Of a DNA stretch of 64,000 nucleotides, positions 47,660 to 59,480 are shown piece after piece (position 1 is the first letter of the stretch; every line of letters starts with the position of its first letter). The notes below the pieces were generated by a model, which was given only the letters and a program-made list of their open reading frames with translations, was not told where the DNA came from and ran no database searches. Made by a program: the position numbers and the translations under genes. The DNA is from Bathymodiolus brooksi. Lineage: Eukaryota; Mollusca; Bivalvia; Mytilida; Modiolidae. The stretch is from positions 19,736,413 through 19,800,412 of the forward strand of contig OY804589.1 of the NCBI GenBank assembly GCA_963680875.1. Reading direction: 5' to 3'.

Positions 47660-49815
47660 TACTTCATGTTTCCTGCGTACATTGTAGACGTCTAACGTAA
47701 CATAGTTCTATGGACAGCTCCTCTATTCTGTCCATTACACTAGCACTTTCCATAAATGTTTCTGAATAATTTCTACAGTCAATTATCAGAGTTGTGATTC
47801 TTTCCTCATTATAAAAGATTCTCAACCCAGTTCCATCTTCTGAATCGTTTATGACTTCATTTTTCAACAGACGAAAAGGTTCCTGTCTAGATCCAGCGAG
47901 CAGAAAGTGTATTATATCCTCATCTTCCAATTTACACATTGGACATATACTAGAAATATCGAATTTATTGAATCTATGCCTATCCTTTTGCAAAACGAGC
48001 GTTCCTGTTATAATTCTAGCTTTTATTATCGATTTTCTCACGCAATTCTTGTTTTTGATTTCATCTTCCATAAGGGGTGGCTTGTCCCAACTTCTAGATG
48101 TTTTATGGCCAAATATATTAAAGTAGTCTTGGCAGTAGCATCATTCTGGAGTCTTTTCAACCATAATTTGTCAACCTCTTTTCTTACAAGTTTTCTCCAG
48201 CTGATGTTCGATGGTAAATTTGCTTGTAGGTCTGTAATAGATGGTACATCAAACAGCATAAGTATATCTCGGATGCTACCAAAGAAACTGTCCTCATTGT
48301 CATAGCTTAAACTGATCTCTCTATTAATGATCTCTTTAATTTTTGAATTATCACTCGCAAGCATGGAGCAGAGTAGACTCAATTTTCTCTTGTGAAGTTC
48401 TGTCTCTATTGGTATTGTACCCACCAGTAAGTATATAGCTGCCGTTGCTATTCTTTGGGGTAACGATTGTAAATAATGAATTGATTTTCTATGGAATGTT
48501 TCTAGATTTTCTACATGTTTCTTTTTCAGTGGTAAGACTTCTAGTCGTATATTAATCTTGGCAGTACGTATGTGTGGTATATTGTGTAGGAGGTTACAGC
48601 ATCCATACAGTCCGTGCCATGGAAACCAGATCCCATCAGGACATATGTTGTGCCTCTTGCGTTTTCTAATCTGGCTTCAATGTTCTTGCTACATTCATTT
48701 TTCTTTGATCTTATTATTCCTAAGTGTATTGCATCTTCTTTTGTTGTTATCTCATTGCCATCTAGATACCATTTATATTCATCATTTGTTGTAGAATATT
48801 GTATAATTTTTGTTTTCATTGGATGAATCCTATAATGATGTTGCTTTGCGTATCTTCCTATAACATTTAACATGATTTGTAGATTGTCCTTGCTCCACTA
48901 TATGAATGCAATGTCATCTGCACAGGTCGGTGTACCGATATATATATATCTCCAAGCTGAAATCCCAGACACTGACTTTCTAGTTCTAGCAACAAGTCTT
49001 GTAAAAAGATTTTATATAAATGTGTGGATAGGATTCCTCCCTGCCTTACACTTTGCAAGATGACAAAGCTTTCACTTAGTTCACCTGCCCATTTAACTTT
49101 ACTAATGAGGCCACTGTAGAGGTCTTTTATAATGAGCCATAATGTGGGATGAATAGAATGATCAATTAACTTGCTTAGCAGTATCTTATGTTGGACCAGA
49201 TCAAAAGCAGATTAGACATCCAATATTCCTATATTTATGGCTTTTGAGTTTTGTTATCTTGTCACATTTTGCCTCCGAGATTAACACGCTTGCCATAATA
49301 GGATTTAGGCCTTCAGTAAAGCCGAATTGCCAGTCTGTCATGTTGTTCAGTTTTAGCTTTCTCAGCATACTATATTCAAATGTTTTGCCTATTATTGGTG
49401 TAACAGTGATGCCTCGGTAACTTGTACACGGAGTTGCGTCCTTTTCTTTTTTAAGCACTGTAGTTAAAACTCCTGTTTTAAAAGAGGTTGGTGATTTTCT
49501 TATCTCCAGGATTTTGTTGAAGGTTTTTGTGAGAAAGGAGGACATTAATTTCTTGCTGTTCTTAAGATGTTCTGCACTAATTCCATATTCATCACTGCTT
49601 TTGTTTGTATTCAGCTTGTCGATTGAGTTCTGCACTTCTCCGTCAGTGAAGGGTTCTGTGGCATAGTGTACTTTCTCAAGTTCTTCTCCTAGTAGCGATT
49701 GTCTCATATTGCATAGATTGACATATGAGTTGTCAAAAATTTCTTCTTTGGAGATGCTCAGATCCTCGTAATATTTTGCAAATGCTGTTCGTAACAAGGG
49801 TATGGTTAACAACTG
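47660..49815 (-). pseudogene. Dead LINE: reverse transcriptase part with C-terminal zinc motif
   Basis: Reading right to left, 49812-49201 encodes the RT fingers (TSYRGITVTPIIGKTFEYSM, WQFGF.EGLNP). Next comes motif A LDV*SAFDLVQH (near 49180-49230, with a stop codon inside), then SVRQGGILSTHLYKIF, and the catalytic PTCADDIAFI block (CADD at 48913-48924). The thumb is at 48873-48541, and a C-terminal CPMCKLEDEDIIHFLL zinc motif lies near 47900-47950. Several frameshifts and the stop show it is inactive, and no endonuclease part remains. The clade is uncertain (CR1/L2-like or RTE-like). It lies inside an intron of gene copy 2 in the same orientation as the host gene. Confidence 0.85.
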
Positions 49816-50069
49816 ACATTGGGTTTCATACTTTTCAAGAAGTTTGATCAGCTACATTTACTTCCCGTGAATTGTGATTAATAAAAAGTATTTTTCGTGA
49901 ACCGTGATGAGATCCCATCACCCACTAATCTTTGTGTGTCAGTTAATGTTGGTAAATAGACGACACCTGAAACACGGAAGTGACTTGCACCAAAGGCACC
50001 GGTAAAGATATTTTTGCACGAGACCCTCCTGATATGGGTTATCAGTCTGGGCGTGATGTTATAGGGAGC
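49816..50069. other. Junction DNA between LINE and older duplication; no gene
   Basis: It matches nothing in block B and contains no recognisable domain. It may be LINE flank or another insertion. Confidence 0.35.
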
Positions 50070-50321
50070 TTATTTCCACTCGTTACACATATGCACAAAT
50101 TTTGTATAAATGCTACGTATATATAAAAAAAGTATTGGATACACAATAAATTGAGAGTATATACTAAAGTACAACATAATGCTAACAAATTATCTGATCA
50201 AAACTATTGAGTATTTAGTAGATTTCATGTCAAAACAGGATAAAAAATTATTTTTGTTTCTCTCGAATTATGAGTTGACCAAACACTTTGAACATTTTCG
50301 TATGAAATGAGTATTATGTAC

Positions 50322-50335
50322 CCCCCCCCCCCCCT
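50322..50335. repeat. Poly-C tract replacing a TSP1 splice donor
   Basis: A run of C with a CCCCTCCCC extension stands where B has about 270 bp including the exon's last codons and donor. It is a known weak spot for assembly. Confidence 0.8.
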
Positions 50336-50340
50336 CCCCA

Positions 50341-50504
50341 GATAGCTGTAGAGCATGATGCCGTTTCATAGTCCAAACCTGGGCAAGGAGAACCGCCATT
50401 ATCTGGTGTTGTATTGTTACAAGATCTATATCGTGTCCATGTTCCTCCAACACACGTCTTTGTACAAGGAGTCCAGCTTCTCCACGAACCCCAGTTTCCA
50501 TTTA
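50341..50504 (-). pseudogene. TSP1 exon with lost 3' end
   Basis: The acceptor TTATAG and most of a TSP1 repeat are present: NGNWGSWRSWTPCTKTC, GGTWTRYRSCNN, GGSPCPG and ETASCSTAI. The expected last cysteine and GT donor are missing, and the sequence runs straight into a C/G homopolymer (50322-50340). The homologue at 16067-16240 has its last codons, its donor and about 270 bp of intron at this point. A deletion ending in poly-C, or an assembly error at the homopolymer, removed the splice site. Confidence 0.8.
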
Positions 50505-50639
50505 CTATAAAAAGGAAATAAACATTAGCGTGGTCAATAACTGCAAAAACTATTAATGGGGCAAAGTTACTTATGGTCTTTCTAGTTAAAGCACAATGTT
50601 TATATTTTCAATAAAATGTCAAATATATTTGTAAATTAT

Positions 50640-50815
50640 CGCTTTGGTTTAGTTTGATTTATGGTGTTCAATGCCACTTTCAACAATATTTTAGACATAT
50701 CGTCACGGTAAGTTCTATTGGCGGAGTATCTGTCACTGGTCACTGATATACTTTATCGCATAATGTTGTTTCGAGTACACCTCACAATGAACGGTGTTCG
50801 AACTCACAACGTCAG
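50640..50815 (+). repeat. Dispersed short element (GTTTAACGCCAC family)
   Basis: Counterpart of the 16372 copy within the older B/B' duplication. Confidence 0.75.
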
Positions 50816-51214
50816 TGGGGATATGCACTGATAGCACAGGTAGTTGTATATATAACTACCGCACAGTTACGACCACAACAGCCCCTGTTAAATATCGGAT
50901 GTCAATTTATTCCATATGATATTGCATCCTACATTATAATAATGAAAACGTAGATATCAAATTCAATACGCACTAGGCGTTTCTGCAATAATCTCCATTA
51001 TGTACGCTCAAAGTCAAAAGATTGGAAAATCAAATAAAACAAATTCTTATGGAGTAAGAACACAATAAGGGCATAAACAGGATAGCCAACACTCGGGCTA
51101 TGGTCCCATATGCCCGAGGAGGAGAACAATAGTCTTAGTAATAATTACATTATTTAGTAAATGTACAATTTCAATTATAAGTATATCTAATAAACCATGT
51201 CAGTGTCGACACAC

Positions 51215-54200
51215 TGGCTACTGGGTAGATGATACCTCCGGAGACTAAAAGTCCAACAGCAGAGGTATCAACCTTGTGATAGTAACATTGACTACTGAGT
51301 AGATGATACCTCCGGAGACAAATAGTCTACCAGCTAAGGTATCAACCTAGTAATAGTAACACTGACTACTGGGTAGATGATACCTCAGGAGACTAATAGT
51401 CCACCGGCAGAGGTATCAACCTAGTAGATGTAACACTGGCTATTGGGTAGATGATACCTCCGGAGACTAATAGTCCACCAGCAGAGGTATCAACCTTGTG
51501 ATAGTAACACTGGCTACTGGGTAGATGATACCTGCGGAGACTAATAGTCCACCAGCAGAGGTATCAACCTTGTGATAGTAACACTGGCTACTGTGTAGAT
51601 GATACCTCCGCAGACTAATAGTCTACCAGGAGAGGTATCAACCTAGTGATAGTAGCACTGACTACTGGGTAGATGATACCTCAGGAGACTAATAGTCCAC
51701 CAGCAGAGGTATCAACCTAGTGATAGTAACACTGACTACTGGGTAGATGATACCTTCGGAGACTAATAGTCCACCAGCAGAGGTATCAACATAGTGATAG
51801 TAGCACTGACTACTGGGTAGATGATACCTCCGGAGACAAATAGTATACCACAAGAGGTATCAACATAGTGATAGTAACACTGACTACTGCGTAGATGATA
51901 CCTCCGGAAACTAATAGTATACCAGCAGAGGTATCAACCTAGTGATAGTAACACTGACTACTGGGTAGATGTTACCTCTGGAGACTAATAGTCCGCCAGC
52001 AGAGATATCAACCTAGTGATATTTACATTGACTACTGAGTAGCAGATACCTCCGGAGATTAATTGTCCACCAGTAGAGGTATCAACCTAGTGATAGTCAG
52101 ACTGACTACTGGGTAGATGATACTTCCGGAGACTAATAGTCCGCCAGTAGAGGTATCAACCTAGTGATAGTAACACTGACTACTGAGTGGCAGATACCTC
52201 CGGAGACTATTAATCCGCCAGCAGAGGTATCACCCTAGTGATAGTAACATTGACTACTGAGTAGCTGTTACCTCCGGAGACTAATAGTCCACCATCAGAA
52301 GTATCAACCTAGTGATAGTAACACTGACTACTGGGTAGCAGATACCACGGGAGACTAATAGTGCGCCAGCAGAGGTATCAACCTAGTGATAGTAACATTG
52401 ACTACTGAGAAGCAGATACCTCCGAAGACTAATAGTCCTCCAGCAGAGGTATCAACCTAGTGATAGTAACATTGACTACTGAGTAGCAGATACCTCCGGA
52501 GACTAATAGTCCGCCAGCAGAGGTATCAACCTAGTGATAGTAATATTGCCTACTGAGTAGCAGATACCTCCGGAGACTAATAGTCCGCCAGCATAGGTAT
52601 CAACCTAGTGACAGTAACATTGACTACTGAGTAGCAGATACCTCCGAAGACTAATAGTCCGCCAGCAGAGGTATCAACCTAGTGATAGTAACATTAACTA
52701 CTGAGTAGCAGATACCTCCGGAGACTAATAGTCCGCCAGCAGAGGTATCAACCTAGTGATAGTAACACTGACTACTTGGTAGATGATACCTCCGGAGACT
52801 AATAGTCCACCAGCAGAGGTGTCAACCTAGTGATAGTAACATTGACTACTGGGTAGATGATACCTCCGGAGACTAATAGTCCACCGGCAGAGGTGTCAAC
52901 CTAGTGATAGTAACATTGACTACTGGGTAGCAGATACCTCCGGAGACTAATAGTCCACCAGCAAAGGTGTCAACCTAGTGATAGTAACACTGACTACTGG
53001 ATAGATGATACCTCCGGAGACTAATAGTCCACCAGCAGAGGTGTCAACCTAGTGATAGTAACATTGACTACTGGATAGATGATACCCCGGAGACTAATAG
53101 TCCGCCAGCAGAGGTATCAACCTAGTGATAGTAACATTTACTACTGAGTAGCAGATACCTCCGGAGACTAATAATCCGCCAGTAGAGGTATAGGCCTAGT
53201 GATAGTAACATTGACTACTGGGTAGATGATACCTCCGGAGACTAATAGTCCACCAGTAGAGGTATCAACCTAGTGATAGTAAGACTGACTACTGGGTAGA
53301 TGATACCTCCGGAGACTAATAGTCCGCCAGTAGAGGTATCAACCTAGTGATAGTAACACTGACTACTGAGTGGCAGATACCTCCGGAGACTAATAATCCG
53401 CCAGCAGAGGTATCAACCTAGTGATAGTAACATTGACTACAGAGTAGCTGTTACCTCCGAAGACTAATAGTCCACCATCGGAGTATCAACCTAATGATAG
53501 AAACACTGACTACTGGGTAGCAGATACCACGGGAGACTAATAGTGCGCCAGCAGAGGTATCAACATAGTGATAGTAACATTGACTACTGAGTAGCAGATA
53601 CCTCCGGAGACTAATAGTCCTCCAGCAGAGGTATCAACCTAGTGATAGTAACATTGACTACTGAGTAGCAGATACTTCCGGAGATTAATAGTCCGTCAGC
53701 AGAGGTATCAACCTAGTGATAGTAACATTGACTACTGAGTAGCAGATACCTCCGGAGACTAATAGTCCGCCAGCAGAGGTATCAACCTAGTGATAGTAAC
53801 ATTGCCTACTGAGTAGCAGATACCTCCGGAGACTAATAGTCCGCCAGCAGAGGTATCAACCTAGTGACAGTAACATTGACTACTGAGTAGCAGATACCTC
53901 CGGAGACTAATAGTCCGCCAGCAGAGGTATCAACCTAGTGATAGTAACATTGACTACTGAGTAGCAGATACCTCCGGAGAATAATAGTCCACCAGCAGAG
54001 TTATAGGCCTAGTGATAGTAACATTAACTACTGAATAGCAGATGCCTCTGGAGACTAATAATCCACCAGCAGAGGTATCAACCTAGTGATGGTAACATTG
54101 ACTACTGAGTAGCAGATACCTCCGGAGACTAATAGTCCGCCAGCAGAGGTGTCAACCTAGTGATAGTAACACTGACTACTGGTTAGATGATACCTCCGGA

Positions 54201-56030
54201 GACTAATAGTCCACCAGCAGAGGTGTCAACCTAGTGATAGTAACATTGACTACTGGGTAAATGATTCCTCCAAAGACTAATAGTCCACCAGCAGAGGTGT
54301 CAACCTAGTGATAGTAACACTGACTATTGGGTAGATGATACCTCCGGAGACTAATAGTCCACCAGCAGAGGTGTCAACCTAGTGATAGTAACAATGACTA
54401 CTGAATAGATGATACCTCCGGAGACTAATAGTCCGCCAGCAGAGGTATCAACCTAGTGATAGTAACATTGACTACTGAGTAGCAGATAGTTCCGGAGACT
54501 AATAGTCCACCAGCAGAGGTATCAACCTAGTGATAGTAACATTAACTACTGAGTAGCAGATACCTCCGGAAACTAACAGTCCGCCAGCAGAGGTATCCAC
54601 CTAGTGATACTAACACTGAATACTGGGTAGATGATACCTCCGGAGACTAATAGTCCGCCAGTAGAGGTATCAACCTAGTGATAGTAACATTGACTACAGA
54701 GTAGCTGTTACCTCCGAAGACTAATAGTCCACCATCGGAGTATCAACCTAATGATAGAAACACTGACTACTGGGTAGCAGATACCACGGGAGACTAATAG
54801 TGCGCCAGCAGAGGTATCAACATAGTGATAGTAACATTGACTACTGAGTAGCAGATACCTCCGGAGACTAATAGTCCTCCAGCAGAGGTATCAACCTAGT
54901 GATAGTAACATTGACTACTGAGTAGCAGATACTTCCGGAGATTAATAGTCCGTCAGCAGAGGTATCAACCTAGTGATAGTAACATTGACTACTGAGTAGC
55001 AGATACCTCCGGAGACTAATAGTCCGCCAGCAGAGGTATCAACCTAGTGATAGTAACATTGCCTACTGAGTAGCAGATACCTCCGGAGACTAATAGTCCG
55101 CCAGCAGAGGTATCAACCTAGTGACAGTAACATTGACTACTGAGTAGCAGATACCTCCGGAGACTAATAGTCCGCCAGCAGAGGTATCAACCTAGTGATA
55201 GTAACATTGACTACTGAGTAGCAGATACCTCCGGAGAATAATAGTCCACCAGCAGAGTTATAGGCCTAGTGATAGTAACATTAACTACTGAATAGCAGAT
55301 GCCTCTGGAGACTAATAATCCACCAGCAGAGGTATCAACCTAGTGATGGTAACATTGACTACTGAGTAGCAGATACCTCCGGAGACTAATAGTCCGCCAG
55401 CAGAGGTGTCAACCTAGTGATAGTAACACTGACTACTGGTTAGATGATACCTCCGGAGACTAATAGTCCACCAGCAGAGGTGTCAACCTAGTGATAGTAA
55501 CATTGACTACTGGGTAGATGATTCCTCCAAAGACTAATAGTCCACCAGCAGAGGTGTCAACCTAGTGATAGTAACACTGACTACTGGGTAGATGATACCT
55601 CCGGAGACTAATAGTCCACCAGCAGAGGTGTCAACCTAGTGATAGTAACACTGACTACTGAATAGATGATACCTCCGGAGACTAATAGTCCGCCAGCAGA
55701 GGTATCAACCTAGTGATAGTAACATTGACTACTGAGTAGCAGATAGTTCCGGAGACTAATAGTCCACCAGCAGAGGTATCAACCTAGTGATAGTAACATT
55801 AACTACTGAGTAGCAGATACCTCCGGAAACTAACAGTCCGCCAGCAGAGGTATCCACCTAGTGATACTAACACTGAATACTGGGTAGATGATACCTCCGG
55901 AGACTAATAGTCCACCAGCAGAGGTGTCAACCTAGTGATAGTAACATTGACTACTGGGTAGATGATACCTCCGGAGACTAATAGTCCACCAGCAGAGGTG
56001 TCAACCCAGTGATAGTAACACTGAATAATG
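51215..56030. repeat. 74-bp satellite array, about 65 copies, with higher-order structure
   Basis: Unit GTAGATGATACCTCCGGAGA, then CTAATAGTCCACCAGCAGAG, then GTATCAACCTAGTGATAGTA, then ACACTGACTACTGG (74 bp). Two unit classes alternate in blocks (GTAGATGATACC versus GTAGCAGATACC; GAGGTATC versus GAGGTGTC). A marker variant, ACCATCGGAGTATC, occurs at 53474 and 54731 (1257 bp apart, about 17 units), with a relative at 52291 (1183 bp earlier, about 16 units). Each unit can fold through GATACCTC/GAGGTATC. Non-coding. Confidence 0.95.
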
Positions 56031-56389
56031 AAAATAAGGATATCTTGGTTACTTTATGTAGTTATAAAAAAAATAATGAAAGATGTGGTTAATTATTGTT
56101 CACTTTCACATATTGATTGTAGCATTGAGCATGTGCTGGAGGCTGTATCAGTTCCCATATAGTGTACATTGTAACTTGTATAATCTTTATACCTGAAACA
56201 TCATAAATATACTAAACATGTAATTGGAACCACAAACAGCAGAATGCCCTTTTGCACCTGCCCTTGGTGACCGTTGCATCTGGGTAATATATATTCTTAC
56301 TTGCCCTTTTGCACCGGTCACAAGGAAGACTAATTATATAGATATATGTTTCTCCTTTGGGTTCCTTTTTTAAAATATATATGGTAATG
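56031..56389. other. Flank of the satellite; no gene recognised
   Basis: It does not match the flank of the short satellite at 17.3 kb. The phrase GCCCTTTTGCACC occurs twice (near 56248 and 56310), suggesting a small duplication. Confidence 0.4.
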
Positions 56390-56725
56390 CATATGTATAT
56401 ATTTTGTATATGTATGTGTGTGTGTATGTATGTATGTGTGTATGTATATGTATGTGTATGCATTGTGTATGTATATGTATTTATATGTATGTGTATATGT
56501 GTATTTGTATATATATATATATTTGTATGTATGTATGTGTGTCTGTGTGTGTGAATGCGCATGTGTATATATGTGTATATGTATGTATGTAAATATGTAT
56601 ATGTGTATGTATATGTGTGTGTATGTTTATATGTGTATATATGTGTGTATATATATTTGTATGTGTATGTGTGTATGTATATGTGTGTATATGGGTAAAT
56701 GCATGTATATATATATTTAAATCTC
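56390..56725. repeat. TG/TATG microsatellite tract
   Basis: Long TATG/TGTG/TATA simple-sequence DNA. All frames on both strands read as Tyr/Met/Cys/Val or His/Thr/Ile strings, so these are not genes. Confidence 0.95.
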
Positions 56726-56873
56726 TAATCCATTTTCCAAAACGTTTCAACTGGAATTACAGCTTTCATCAGTGGAATTTATTTTGGAATGATTACATGA
56801 TAGCAAATTGTACATTGCATAGTTACGTGACGTTACAATATTATGACGCGATTTTCCCGGAAAAAAGTTTCTT

Positions 56874-58700
56874 TCAGTGCCGATCTAATTTTTTATTAAG
56901 TCCTTGCGGTTCATATGTTTTTAGTTTTTTAATCCAGAATGATTCTTTTACTTCTCTTCAGATTTACATCTCCGTTGACTCGTTCAATGCCTATGACTTT
57001 ATAATTTTCCACAGTATGATTATTGTTACAAGAATGATTTGCCACAAGATCTTCTGTTTTCTTAGTTCGAATTTTCGAAAAATTTAACAGCATTCGTTGT
57101 TAAAATGTGTATCCTGTCTGACTAACGTAAATATTTGTATCACATTTTGTACAAAAGATACAATATATTACACTAGTTGTTTTACAGTTGATATCAACAT
57201 GAATGTTGTAGATTTTTCCCTCGTTGTCTTTAACTTTTGACGATTCTATTAAATGTTTGGAGAGTGCACAATTTTTCCCACATCTTTTACATTCGTTTTC
57301 TCTGTTATAAAACTGTATACTGTGCTTACTATGTACTAGTATATCTTTGATGTTTTTATTTCGTTTATATGACGTTTTTCATTCTTTCTGATTTGTGTAA
57401 AGTTTTCATATTTTTCCTTAGAATTGCGTGAATATCGGGAGGGCTTTGGATTATGTTAAAACTAGCGGTACTCGGTTGTTTTGTTTTTTAGGATTATACT
57501 GCAGAAGATTTTCCCTTTTTAGCATGTACATTTTTTTTAATTGATTTTCAATAGAACCTTTTGAATATCCTCGTTGTATTAACTGGTCCTTTATATCCTC
57601 ACGCCCATTGTTATAGTCCGTTTCTTCGTTTTACTCTGATTCCTAAACCATATCGAATTGCATTTTTTACTGTATGTGGGTGGCTTGAACTAGCATGCAA
57701 TTACATATGTTTAACGGTATCATTGCAATAAAGGTCGGTCTTGAAATAATCTTCGCTAATGGATACGCTTACGTCTAAAATTCCAATTTCTTTTTCCGAA
57801 TATCTTAATTCTGTTTAAATTCTTGGGTGAAGTGAATTTGTTAATTTATGAAATTGTTGTAGTTTTTCTAATCCATGATGCCAAATTCCCCAAATATCAT
57901 CAACATATCTCCAATAATGGGATGGTAAATATTTACTTTTTGAATATAACTCCTGTTCCCAGTTGCCTAAATAAGTGCAGGCATAATTCATTCCCAGATG
58001 GGAGCCAATAGCTGTGCTATCAGTTTGTAAAGAATGTTTGTTATCAAATCTAAGATTATTGTTTTCAAGTACAAGATCCATCATTTCCAGTACGGAATCT
58101 GTTGATATTGTTTTGGTTGTTCTATTTTCGAATGCAGTTTTACATGCAGATTATGCTTCTATTCGCGGGACACTCGGATATAACGCCTTGACGGCTAGAC
58201 AGAACATTATTGTTTCGTTTGGTAGAGATTGTGAAATGTTGTTAAGTTTTTGCAGAATATCTGTAGTGTCTTTGATGTACGTATTTAAATTTCGCACATT
58301 TTCCGACAGTTCCTGTTCAACTACTTTCGCCATTTTCTCCGTTGCGTGATTGCTGCCATTAATGATTGTTCTAAATGGATGGTTTTTCTTGTAGGTATTC
58401 GGGTTGTCTTGTGCTTTTCCCGGCTGGGTGCCTTTTAGTATCAAATAGTCTTTTAGATATGTTGTAATAAGCTGTTGATTATGCATCGTTTCAATCGATT
58501 TCTTAATTTTATCTTCAATTTTTGTAGTTATATCTTTATCAGTTTCAGTATAAGCATCGTTGTCTTTCAGTTCATATCTTTATCAGTTTCAGTATAAGTA
58601 TCGTTGTCTTTCAGTTCATTATATATTTCATTTTCATAGTCATTTCGATTTAAAACAACTATACCTTATGTTTTATCACTGGTTGGATTACAATAGAAAC
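56874..58700 (-). pseudogene. Penelope-like retroelement (RT plus GIY-YIG), decayed
   Basis: Reading right to left: GIVVLNRNDYENEIYNEL (near 58640), then PFRTIINGSNHATEKMAK and ETIMFCLAVKALYPSVPR (58486-58151), then TDSTAIGSHLGMNYACTYLG and HYWRYVDDIWGIWHHG with the YVDD catalytic motif (58084-57815). Next is LDVSVSI..YFKTDLYC (about 57700). The GIY-YIG part follows at 57320-57060: CKRCGKNCALSKHL, then TTSVIYCIFCTKCDTNIYVS and QTGYTF. The C-terminus is WIKKLKTYEPQGLNKKLDRH, ending at a TGA (56874-56876). Stops after QTGYTF and frame changes show it is dead. The order RT then GIY-YIG, with the Cys motif before it, is diagnostic for Penelope-like elements. Confidence 0.92.
58526..58618. repeat. 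44-bp tandem duplication inside the Penelope-like element
   Basis: CATATCTTTATCAGTTTCAG through GTTGTCTTTCAGTT occurs twice in a row, an extra disabling change in the RT N-terminus. Confidence 0.7.
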
Positions 58701-58940
58701 ATCGTATCACAACCTGGACGCGACCGTTGACTTGACTTATATATTCAAGAGGTGGGAGATGACATAATAAAAGGGCAAAACAAAGATTTTAAAATGAACA
58801 TAACAAAGCAAGAAGACAAAGCATTAAAGGAATTGTTATACGATGATGCTATAGTTATCCGGTATAGTGGTTATAAATCGTGGTTATTAGCCTTGTAATC
58901 GGTCATGGAATGGGGTTTATATAAACGTTGATATCTTAAT
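58701..58940. other. No gene recognised
   Basis: Short AT-rich stretch between the Penelope-like element and the SINE dimer. Confidence 0.35.
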
Positions 58941-58943
58941 TGC

Positions 58944-59284
58944 GTACGGACGACGCATTGCTGGAATAACATTTAAGTGAGTGAGTGAGTGAGTGCTTGT
59001 TGTTTAATGCTAATTTTCAATGAGATGATGATAAGGTCCGCTTTGTACTAGACCAACAAGCTGGATTGAATTTGCATAGTCTAGCTCACTGAAACAACAG
59101 TCTGCGGATAGACATGTCGCTCCACTCGGACACATTATTCTGATTCCGAGCCAACCAGTTTTTGCTCTTTCTCCGTAATTCTGCGTGCTTAGCGGAGGAG
59201 CAACAAATACCCATTTCATTGTCTTTGGTTTGACCCAACCGGGACTCGAACCCACGATCTACCGCACTCAAGCCGAGCACGGAC
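58944..59284 (-). repeat. tRNA-derived SINE, minus strand, first unit of a dimer
   Basis: It has the (GTGA)n side at 58978-58995, the body with CCAACCAGTTTTTGCTCTTT, and the tRNA-like head with GGGACTCGAACCCACGATC near 59240. This is the same family as 39868-40212. Open frames here are SINE shadows. Confidence 0.85.
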
Positions 59285-59480
59285 GACACATAGCTGGAAT
59301 AACATTCAAGTGAGTGAGTGAGTGATTGTTGTTTAATGCACAATCAACAGCTATAACATGGTGAGAACAAGTTAATTTTCAATGACATGATGATGAGGTC
59401 CGCTTTGTACTAGAACAACAAGCTGAATTGAATTTGCATAGTGCTAGCTCACTGAAACAACAGTCTGCTACTCTCAAAGT
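59279..59480 (-). repeat. tRNA-derived SINE, minus strand, second truncated unit
   Basis: CGGACGAC, then AGCTGGAATAACATT and (GTGA)n repeat the start of the first unit about 333 bp away. The SINE body then continues to about 59480, without the tRNA-like head. Confidence 0.75.

Larger units (their letters stand above)
41645..50504 (-). other. Gene copy 2: TSP1-TM part of the duplicated receptor gene
   Basis: The second copy shows, from right to left, a damaged TSP1 exon (50.4 kb), an intact TSP1 exon without a counterpart in copy 1 (46.0 kb), an intact TSP1 exon (45.4 kb), a transposon-cut half TSP1 exon (43.0 kb) and the TM exon (41.7 kb). No Ig exon is visible between 50.5 kb and the window end, so the Ig part is either beyond 64 kb or lost. 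A dead LINE and SINEs fill the intron between the two right-hand TSP1 exons. Treating these exons as one gene is inference from order, strand and phase. Confidence 0.55.
50070..51200. repeat. Older duplicated segment shared with 15541-16960
   Basis: Counterpart of 15541-16960 in B', lacking about 270 bp around the 3' end of the TSP1 exon, where a poly-C tract stands instead. Confidence 0.9.

Noticed and set aside
51215..56030. 74-bp repeats as a repetitive protein-coding exon
   Set aside because: 74 is not a multiple of three, so the frame changes every unit, and stops (CTAATAG) occur in each unit.
56212..56750. Open frames of Tyr/Met/Cys/Val or His/Thr/Ile on both strands
   Set aside because: They are translations of a TG/TATG microsatellite.
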